From Liolophura sinensis (taxonomy: Eukaryota; Mollusca; Polyplacophora; Chitonida; Chitonidae), in the NCBI RefSeq assembly GCF_032854445.1, contig NC_088307.1, positions 9,934,017-9,998,016 of the forward strand: a stretch of 64,000 nt of DNA, in the 5' to 3' direction. The position numbers and the translations under genes were made by a program. The stretch's first letter is position 1, and every line of letters begins with the position of its first letter. The notes beneath the pieces are model-generated. The model had not been told where the DNA came from and made no database searches. It saw only the letters and a list, made by a program, of their open reading frames with translations. Positions 58,201 through 64,000 of this stretch are shown here, in pieces.

Positions 58201-60817
58201 GGCATGAGGCAGCTGTTCACATCTGTTCATGCCACAAGGAAATGTCATTGATAGAAATGTTTGTAAAATGTGTTTGATTTTCAACATATTTCTATTCAGA
58301 CATTTTATGAGGGTTTTTCTTTTATACTAAGTATATATATTATTTTTTGAGCTAGAAACTGATCCTGACCAAGAGTGCTTGTTCCAATTCACCTTGTATG
58401 GACTTGTTTGGTTATTTATCAATTACTACACAAGAAGCTTGCTTTGCTCTGGACACTACGGTTTCCTCCATCGGTACACCAGACTTCAGTAATGTACATG
58501 TAATGGTATGGGTGAAAATTCATCAGTACATCATTGAATACCAAGTAAATAAAAAATGTAGCTGTTTATTGTGTTTGTTTGTTTGTGCGCAGCACTGGCA
58601 GATCCCCCTGGGTCGTCGTTTCCGCTCGCTGAAGCTCTGGTTTGTCATGAGACTGTACGGACAGAAAGGGCTTCAGGAATATATCAGGAAAGTGAGTCAC
58701 TCGTTTGAATACCCACATTTCATCTGTTGTATACAGTTACATGGGTTGTCTCTTATCTGTTGGGTGTGAGGTTGCCATCAACAGTGTTTACGTAGCTCAA
58801 TTACTCTGGAGATTCTCTCCGGGGAGATTGCTATGGGTTCAAATCCAGTTCATACTGGCTTCCTCTCCAGTCGCACATGGAAAGGTCTGCCAGAAACCTA
58901 CGGGTGGCTGTGAGTGTTTTCTCCCATTTTAATACTGGAGCACAACCTCACACATTGGATATTGTTCATGTACTTGTCAACAAATAAATGTACAAGTCAA
59001 TAACTTTTCATGCCTTCATTTTCAAAAGAGTTCTAATAATTCAGCAGCTACCAACAACAATGAGCTGTGGGAAAATATCTTGTGACATATTTTCAAGACA
59101 ATTAAATTACACACTGTTGCCAATTGAAATGAAAATGACAAACGAGCAGTTCACCTAAGGCAAGTATTTTCTCTAAGCTCATTGGAGGCCTTGAGGTGGA
59201 CCCTGTGCTCTCCTTCTCATAGGTTTCTGCCGAACAGCAGTAAAACATCTGTGAAAACCAATTCAAGTTGTTCATTCATGAAACATTGTCCGTAATGCTC
59301 TTGATTGAGATAAATTCGCTATATGGCCTGATATTTTGTCTCAAAGATGAATGTACCCACTCACCCTTGGAGCTCATGAAAATATTTATCTGTTATACAA
59401 AGTATCAGGCCCTATACCCGTGCAACACGCAGGTATAAGTCATAATATTGAAGGGTAGGGACATGTGGTAAAGATTATGGCTGTTCATGCTCATGATACA
59501 AGAAACATTCATTGTTTTACATCGAAACAATATTATGACTGAGACATTCTGAGCTGGATAAACATCTGAGATTAGAGAGGAGGTTATAAACCTCATCATA
59601 ATGGTATTTAAAAAATTAAACGTTTCAAAGTTGTTGACATTTAACTCATGATTGTGACAGTGAATTTCTTCTCATTCTGCTTTCTCCCCAGGATGTTGCT
59701 CTAGCACATGAGTTTGAGACATTTGTCCTGAACGATTGTCGCTTTGAACTGACCGCTAAAGTCGTCATGGGACTGGTATGCTTCCGCCTGAAGGTGAGTT
59801 CCCTTTGATGTTGGTTGACGGGTAACCCATCTTCCATACCACCCTAAATTCCTCATCCTTTTCACATATGAAAGAACAACTTTCAGAGCAAATGCACCTT
59901 TATAATTAGATTTTCCTGACAAAACTACATTGGTTGGATTGGTCAATTTCAGGGCTTCACAAAAGATGTAATTTTGTGAGTCAGCACAAAATAAAGCCCT
60001 CAGAATATCCTTGAATAAAAACAGTTTCATTATAAATTGACTGAGTTACCTGTAGTTAAATGAAGATATTGTTATTTTTATGTGTAGATGTTTGCGTATT
60101 TCTGTAAATGTACACCATTCTTTGTTACCAAAAGTCACAGTTACAGTGTAACACCAGCTGAAGTGTTATAATGTCTTGGAGAAAACTGGAATTTATGCAG
60201 CATAATAAAACTTCACTCCGTAATTATGGAAAGCAGTGGTAAGGCATTCGACACAGAGCTGCTGACAGGTATATGAGTCTAGAGTTCAATCCCGGTTGAG
60301 GTTAGGAAATTTCCAGATTCCCCAGATTTTCATGGTGGCACTGTTACAAGAAGCAGTCCATGTTGCTCATTGGGCAGTTTCATGTTAGTTGAATACCACT
60401 TTTCTGCCACAATTGTGGCATGCAAATTAATCTATATGTAACGTGAGGCGTTTTTCTAGCCAATTTCAGAAAGACAAAAAAGCTTAAGTTTCTTTTAAAA
60501 GGTTGTATTGAGCTCTTAATTTGAATATAAACTATATGTTTTAGTTTGAGATACATCAGTCAAATGCGTTTGTTTTTGCTATTTGTTTTGGGATACAGGG
60601 TACAAATGAGCTGAATGAAATACTGCTGAAGAAAGTCAATGACGACGGAAGAATCCATATCGTGCCATCAAAGGTCCATGAGACGTATTTCCTGCGCTTT
60701 GCTGTGTGTGCCAGAAGGACAGCTTCCAAAGACATCAGTTACGCGTGGAATGTGATATCTGAACTGGCAGACAATTTACTCAAACAAGGGGAGATAAACG
60801 GGAAAGTCAGAAGATGA
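46022..60817 (+). CDS. DDC: Aromatic-L-amino-acid decarboxylase (DOPA decarboxylase), 12 coding exons
   Basis: Joined coding exons: 46022-46222, 47027-47140, 49088-49207, 51825-51959, 53547-53690, 54900-54966, 55488-55582, 56485-56552, 57483-57573, 58593-58691, 59692-59793, 60599-60817; 484 residues. It is a group II PLP-dependent decarboxylase that turns L-DOPA into dopamine and 5-HTP into serotonin in the cytosol, as a homodimer. Key residues fall at the human DDC numbers: Thr82 (FPT), His192 (SDQSH, stacks on PLP), Asp271 (HVDAAYAG), Lys303 (FNFNPHKW, Schiff base) and Tyr332 on the mobile loop (DPLYLKH). Tyr332 marks a decarboxylase rather than an aldehyde synthase. The Gly in PLGRRFRS (residue 352) and NPHK rather than NPSK favour DDC over histidine decarboxylase. 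The N-terminal [20 protein letters not shown] matches the DDC dimer-forming helices. Intron phases are kept throughout. Tyrosine decarboxylase is a less likely alternative. Confidence 0.96.
46256..46432 (+). repeat. SINE-A, shortened
   Basis: Partial head then ggtcgctgtgagttcaagtc, body with an internal deletion, tail gtacagcttaaaacaccaat. Confidence 0.85.
47027..47140 (+). CDS. DDC: DDC coding exon 2
   Basis: Residues 68-105, [20 protein letters not shown] to IGCIGFSW. Holds the substrate-pocket Thr82. Confidence 0.95.
47244..47400 (-). repeat. SINE-B, reverse, truncated
   Basis: (gagt)n, ggggtttaatgtgagagtta, acaatttttcagtcatgtga, then part of the body (gcaggacggatttccacc). Confidence 0.85.
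47453..47646 (+). repeat. SINE-A, diverged
   Basis: aggggcctctgtggtgcagt head, ggtttccctttatggcataa tail with an internal deletion of the body. Confidence 0.85.
48066..49022. repeat. 24-bp minisatellite (~40 units) in DDC intron 2
   Basis: Unit gcacattcacatggactatt plus gcaa, variants g/a, att/tgt. A multiple of 3, so frames stay open for hundreds of codons on both strands (Cys-rich 8-residue repeat on the - strand, 48054-49103). Variant blocks repeat, e.g. 48260-48420 resembles 48870-49000. Confidence 0.95.
49088..49207 (+). CDS. DDC: DDC coding exon 3
   Basis: Residues 106-145, [20 protein letters not shown] to [10 protein letters not shown] 24-bp minisatellite ends about 65 bp before its acceptor. 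Confidence 0.95.
49417..49574 (+). repeat. SINE-A, 3' truncated
   Basis: Intact head (gggggcctccgtggatcagt, gagttcaagtccagctcatg), stops after ggatggttgtggt without the tail. Confidence 0.88.
49575..51123. other. DDC intron 3, middle part: no gene seen
   Basis: AT-rich single-copy-looking DNA apart from the 47-bp array at 50215-50412. Confidence 0.55.
50215..50412. repeat. 47-bp tandem repeat, four units
   Basis: Unit gaagaagattcagtggaggt plus tggtcgccacgtacttaacgtggcaat. Each unit holds a small inverted repeat, gccacgt/acgtggc. Confidence 0.9.
51124..51824 (+). repeat. 79-bp tandem array carrying the DDC exon 4 acceptor and exon start
   Basis: Exon-like starts after AG at 51133, 51189, 51263, 51363, 51430, 51509, 51588, 51667 and 51746; the true exon starts at 51825. 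The last six intervals are 67 and then 79 x 5. Each late unit has ~56 nt of exon (ggcacagccagcgaggccac ... cacccacacact), then aatcacctatatccatgttt cag. The first four copies are diverged; the last five are nearly identical. No copy has a donor. Confidence 0.95.
51825..51959 (+). CDS. DDC: DDC coding exon 4
   Basis: Residues 146-190, [20 protein letters not shown] to AYCSDQ. The start is set by frame with exon 3 and by reading through to the donor at 51960; upstream copies of the same exon start lack the rest of the exon. Confidence 0.93.
52050..52260 (+). repeat. Dispersed family F, diverged copy
   Basis: gaccaaaaatttcaaccaag, ggatatcatcttccctgcca, aaatgagcaacttagtcatg resemble 29858-30070. 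Confidence 0.55.
52478..52744 (+). repeat. SINE-A, full length with 14-bp target-site duplication
   Basis: ggggcctccgtggtgcagtt head to aaaacaccaattaaaaaaac tail. Perfect duplication aaatataatggtcc at 52463-52476 and 52745-52758. Confidence 0.95.
53186..53300. repeat. 41-bp inverted repeat (foldback element)
   Basis: Arms 53186-53226 and 53260-53300 pair at 38 of 41 positions (ttacatggttactcagtgac ... atatatggtg), with a 33-nt loop. It lies in DDC intron 4. It resembles a small MITE or foldback element. Confidence 0.85.
53547..53690 (+). CDS. DDC: DDC coding exon 5
   Basis: Residues 191-238, [20 protein letters not shown] to [10 protein letters not shown]. Contains His192. Confidence 0.95.
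53970..54190 (+). repeat. Dispersed family G, copy 2
   Basis: gtaccctagttcctcaacct ... ttggagacaaaaatacattt ... caatttcagggcttcacaga ... tatgcttaaataaacgcttt. Confidence 0.75.
54900..54966 (+). CDS. DDC: DDC coding exon 6
   Basis: Residues 239-260 plus one base, [22 protein letters not shown]. Donor tat^gtgagt chosen over cct^gtatgt because it keeps frame with exon 7 and restores the conserved GPVCEREGIW. Confidence 0.92.
55355..55400 (+). repeat. G-run tract, possible G-quadruplex
   Basis: Runs of three to eight G with short loops (ggggtgggagttggggagga and onward), about 90 bp before DDC exon 7. Confidence 0.6.
55488..55582 (+). CDS. DDC: DDC coding exon 7
   Basis: Residues 261-292, [20 protein letters not shown] to LLDGVE. 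Holds Asp271, which binds the PLP ring nitrogen. Confidence 0.95.
55626..55850 (+). repeat. SINE-A, 5' truncated, diverged
   Basis: gagttcaaatctagctcatg, ggttgtgggtttccccccgg, tail gtgtggcatacaacatcaat. Confidence 0.85.
56427..56452. repeat. poly(T) run
   Basis: About 25 T before the DDC exon 8 acceptor; it may lengthen the pyrimidine tract. Confidence 0.9.
56485..56552 (+). CDS. DDC: DDC coding exon 8 (PLP lysine)
   Basis: Residues 293-314 plus split Trp, [20 protein letters not shown]. Lys303 forms the Schiff base. A ~25-base poly(T) run lies 35-60 bp before the acceptor. Confidence 0.96.
57244..57338 (+). repeat. ~22-bp tandem repeat, four to five units
   Basis: Unit gtgtgcaaaactttgactgg plus aa, in DDC intron 8. 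Confidence 0.88.
57483..57573 (+). CDS. DDC: DDC coding exon 9
   Basis: Residues 316-345, [20 protein letters not shown] to GKVPDYR. Holds loop Tyr332. The loop is two residues shorter than in human DDC. Confidence 0.95.
58593..58691 (+). CDS. DDC: DDC coding exon 10
   Basis: Residues 346-378, [20 protein letters not shown] to LQEYIRK. Confidence 0.95.
58785..58945 (+). repeat. SINE-A-related fragment
   Basis: gggttcaaatccagttcata, ctggcttcctctccagtcgc, ggaaaggtctgccagaaacc; the tail is lost. Confidence 0.75.
59692..59793 (+). CDS. DDC: DDC coding exon 11
   Basis: Residues 379-412, [20 protein letters not shown] to MGLVCFRLK. Confidence 0.95.
59840..60025 (+). repeat. Dispersed family G, copy 3
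   Basis: ccctaaattcctcatccttt ... acaaaactacattggttgga ... caatttcagggcttcacaaa. Matches 37709-37990. Confidence 0.75.
60225..60420 (+). repeat. Possible tRNA-headed repeat
   Basis: agcagtggtaaggcattcga ... gagttcaatcccggttgagg is tRNA-like (A and B boxes). Only one copy seen, so family membership is not shown. Confidence 0.4.
60599..60817 (+). CDS. DDC: DDC last coding exon
   Basis: Residues 413-484, [20 protein letters not shown] to EINGKVRR, then TGA at 60815-60817. Confidence 0.95.
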   Translation, partial: GTNELNEILLKKVNDDGRIHIVPSKVHETYFLRFAVCARRTASKDISYAWNVISELADNLLKQGEINGKVRR

Positions 60818-62293
60818 TTGGTTGAATCTTGTCCAATAATTTCTCTTTAAATTGAAATCAGTGTGTGTAGCACATGCTTTATGTTACATTTGGGCTGTAA
60901 TGGTAACATTTGGAATATTTAATGGATAAGAAAGTACCTGGTTAAGTTTGTAGAAATGTATTCAGGTATAAGAAAAGCACCTTTTTACTGTTTTAACATC
61001 TGAAAAGATTCAAGCACTGTTGGTTAAACACTGGCATCTGAAAAGCTGGAGAAGAAGGCAAAGAAAGGCACTGTATTTCACATAGCATTTAACATTTTTC
61101 AGGTGACGCATTTAGCTGGATTCCAACTGACTTGTTCACCTTATTGTGCCATTTAGTAATTTTTATGGAGTTTATTTCTTTGCCAAAAAACTGAAGTATT
61201 GACATCAAAAATATCATTTTAATGCCTGTATGGTTCTTCTGGAAAAAGTGCATTTTTACAGAATTTTGGGTTACATGCAGCAGTTTTAAGACAAACTTTA
61301 ATTGTGAAAGTCAGCCTGAGTTGTTCTGTTTGGCCAGTCTGTGATGTGTTCTTAATAATATATCTGCTACCCTGCACCGACAAGGGGAGACAAATGCTGT
61401 TGGAAAACTCATCTGTTACAAGGCTATCGGTTATTTTTACTTCACAATGATATGCCTTTACTGTTTAATATTAATTTAAACATGGTTGTGGCAAAAGAAA
61501 AATAAGGGTTATGAGAATCCTGGGGGTAGATTGCAGATTAGATTAGCCAGATAATGGCCAGAGCTGATAAATAGACATTTACGAATAGTCTGCAATAAGG
61601 CTGTGACTCACTGCAATATGGGATTTACATTTAGAAGATCCTCCCACCATAATGATGGCTGCTGTTGCATAAGCCAAATATTCTAGAGTATGGCGAAAAC
61701 ACCACTCAGATAAATAAATGAAATAAATTCAGAGAGAAAAAAAAAATTGTAACAGCTGCAAGGTTCATGCCAAGTCATAGAGTATTATTCTTTGTGCTCC
61801 CTTTCACTTGAGCTGTGCATTATTTGATTGGCCCATGTTAATTAGTAGGATATAGTTTGCTACTGTACTCAATTTCTGGCTTTTAAATGACAGCTCCTGT
61901 GTGGTGTTTTTACGGTGTACCAAGGAAGTAGAAGTCGGCCTGGCCTCCATTTGAACATATGTTCTACAAAATCTTGTATGAAAAATGTCAACATACATAA
62001 CGAAAAGAATTTAAAGTGATTATGTGGAAGATACATCTAAAATACGTCAGTTTTTACACATTTTAGGTATGTATTAATATTTATTTTTTTTGTATTGTTC
62101 TGAATTAATTAGCTTTCCATTTTTCCGGCACATACCCAAGGTATGCACTCAAGTGAACACAACATTGCAATAGCGTAAAGGGAGATCACTCTGCTGATCA
62201 TGTAACAAAATTCCTGGCAAAGTATGTTTGAATCATACTCCTCACAGCGCAGGTGCCGATCTCTACAGTCCACATCACTGCCACCACTGGACA
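60818..62293 (+). other. DDC: DDC 3' UTR/flank
   Basis: No coding frame. A SINE-A 3' fragment lies at about 61638-61730 (gagtatggcgaaaacaccac) and supplies the only nearby AATAAA-like words. Two later AATAAA words, near 63690 and at 63866, could end a long transcript. Confidence 0.5.
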
Positions 62294-62307
62294 GACTTGG
62301 CCTTTGA

Positions 62308-62578
62308 TTTATTTATTTATTTATTTGATTGGTGTTTTACGCCGTACTCAAGAATATTTCACTTATACGACGGCGGCCAGCATTATGGTGGGTGGAAACC
62401 GGACAGAGCCCAGGGGAAACCCATGACCATCCGCAGGTTGCAGACACACCTTCCCACTTACGGCCGGAGAGGAAGCCAGCATGAGCTGGACTTGAACTCA
62501 CAGCGACCGCATGGGTGAGAGGCTCTTGGGTCATTATGCTGCGCTAGCGCGCTAACCAACAGAGCCACAGAGGCCCCC
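62308..62578 (-). repeat. SINE-A, full length, reverse, 14-bp target-site duplication
   Basis: (attt)n tail at the left, head (gctaaccaacagagccacag) at the right. Perfect duplication gacttggcctttga at 62294-62307 and 62579-62592. Confidence 0.95.
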
Positions 62579-62592
62579 GACTTGGCCTTTGA

Positions 62593-64000
62593 AGCTTGTG
62601 CAGCGCACGTAGGCTTGTTCAGTAAAACATTAAAGTAAAATTGTTTCATGTGTTGGTTACAGTTATGTTTTGCATAGTTTATATTTAAAAAATGCATGTA
62701 TGTGAACTATTATAATGGAAACAAATGTTGAGAGTTTTCTGACCTCAATCCCTGCCTCATCTTACACTGTGACCCCAGTGACCTTGGGGTTGTTCAGGAT
62801 TTGTGTACACATTTTGCTAGCGGTGGCAGTGATGTAAAGTGAACAAAGAGTGGTGCATACACTGCGAGGAGTACAGTTTTGAATAATACATGGTGCTTAT
62901 GATTTTCTTTTTGATGATTAGTCATTAAATATAAAAGGGTAAAAATTTGGGTCAAAAACAGTCAAAGGTCACACGCATTAGAAAGGCATTACTTTTGCCA
63001 TTGTTTTTTGTTGTTGTTGTTGTTGTCTTAGTGGCTGTTGTGTTTTTAGGTTAATAGTTGCGATATATTTGTTCTTATCAATGTTCAACACTATTATGTG
63101 TACCCGAATCAGTATTAACGATTTAGAAAGATGTTTTTTTGAATGTGAGAGGTATTGTAATAAGCCATAAGATACCTTCACTTCACATTATATTTATTTC
63201 ATTGATAAAATTTCATATCATGCAGTTGCAAATAGTAGTTTTGACAACTGATTGAAACGAACATCCCATACCTGGCAAAGTGATCCAACTCTCACTTGTA
63301 CAGGCGATTGAAACAGACATTCACTTTCGCAAGTGATTAAAGCATTTGTTTAAGCCAGTGATACTCGTACTGACACATGACTGAAGTAGACATTCACCTT
63401 TTCCCAGTGATCACAGGAGAACAAGTAATTGAAACAGACGCATGTACCAGATTAAAATAGCACAAATTATAATTGGGTGACCTTGTTGGGTTTTTAAGCA
63501 AATACTTGGAATTTGCCCATTTATCATCTGACGAGAAGGAAAAATTCCTACTGGCTTTGTTGTAGATAGCTTAAATAAATTCCATTCCATTTTAACTTCA
63601 TGTAACATGACATAGCAGGTCATTGAAAGATTGTGTTGTTTCTTTAAAATGTTATATTATTTCTACACAATTCTATCTATTTCTGTGATAATAAATATTG
63701 ATTTTTGTGACCAGATGTTCAGTCATTTCCCAAAGGTTGTTCCATGATATTTATCTTATTTTAGTGTCAGTTTTCAAAACTGGGATTCAGATTTTTGTTC
63801 TTATTGCTGTTATAACTGGGACATGTATCTGCCTACATATGTTCTACATTTTTGCCTCATGTTAGAGAATAAACAGTTCTGTTTGAGCATCGTCTTGTCT
63901 CTATAGCTTTATCATAGACCTGGGCTCATATTCATCAAATGTCTTAAAGATTGAAGTCAAAAATTTGAACACAGCTACATATGAAAGGTTGTGCTCTAAG
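62593..64000. other. Downstream flank, no gene seen
   Basis: AT-rich. (gtt)n at about 63005-63027 and an AATAAA at 63866 followed by a T/G-rich stretch, a possible distal poly(A) site. No exon-like frame. Confidence 0.45.

Noticed and set aside
46022-60817. Histidine decarboxylase or aromatic aldehyde synthase instead of DDC
   Set aside because: NPHK (not NPSK), Gly in PLGRRFRS (not Ser) and Tyr332 (not Phe) all favour a DOPA/5-HTP decarboxylase.

Overview
This is animal nuclear DNA: genes split by GT-AG introns, about 60% AT, many tRNA-derived SINEs, and many minisatellites. The SINE tails (one ending in a 'ttcttgagtacggcgtaaaa' type sequence plus (aaat)n, another in 'gacgttaaacccc' plus (ctca)n) and the frequent 'tacatgta' words resemble marine lophotrochozoan genomes. 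A mollusc is most likely, but that is inference.

Layout. (1) 1-22394, + strand: the 3' two thirds of a kinesin-3 gene matching KIF14, as 21 coding exons. They encode a neck/stalk coiled coil, the FHA domain, a long coiled-coil stalk, a Ser/Arg-rich linker and the helical C-terminal region. The motor domain lies upstream of the window. (2) 22395-33685: intergenic DNA with SINEs (one nested insertion with clear target-site duplications) and several minisatellites, including a 43-bp array carrying four perfect TGACGTCA (CRE) sites. (3) 33686-33967, - strand: a short intronless ORF for a charged coiled-coil protein of 93 residues that I do not recognise. (4) 33968-46012: more repeats, and two likely non-coding 5' exons of the next gene. 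(5) 46022-60817, + strand: a complete aromatic-L-amino-acid decarboxylase (DDC) in 12 coding exons, 484 residues, with all key PLP and catalytic residues at the same numbers as in the human enzyme (Thr82, His192, Asp271, Lys303, Tyr332). (6) 60818-64000: DDC 3' flank/UTR and a full-length SINE.

KIF14 (cytokinesis) and DDC (dopamine/serotonin synthesis) have no known functional link; they are simply neighbours.

The most unusual feature is that tandem repeats repeatedly include splice junctions. In DDC, a 79-bp unit holding the 3' splice site plus the first ~56 nt of exon 4 is repeated just upstream of the real exon. In KIF14 an 83-bp acceptor-plus-exon unit is repeated at the first visible exon, a 23-bp acceptor unit precedes exon 16, a ~36-bp pre-acceptor unit precedes exon 9, and a 22-bp array starts at the donor of exon 20. 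The decoy acceptors in the 79- and 83-bp arrays shift the frame and lead to stop codons, so splicing must pick the last copy, or the arrays act as poison-exon switches.
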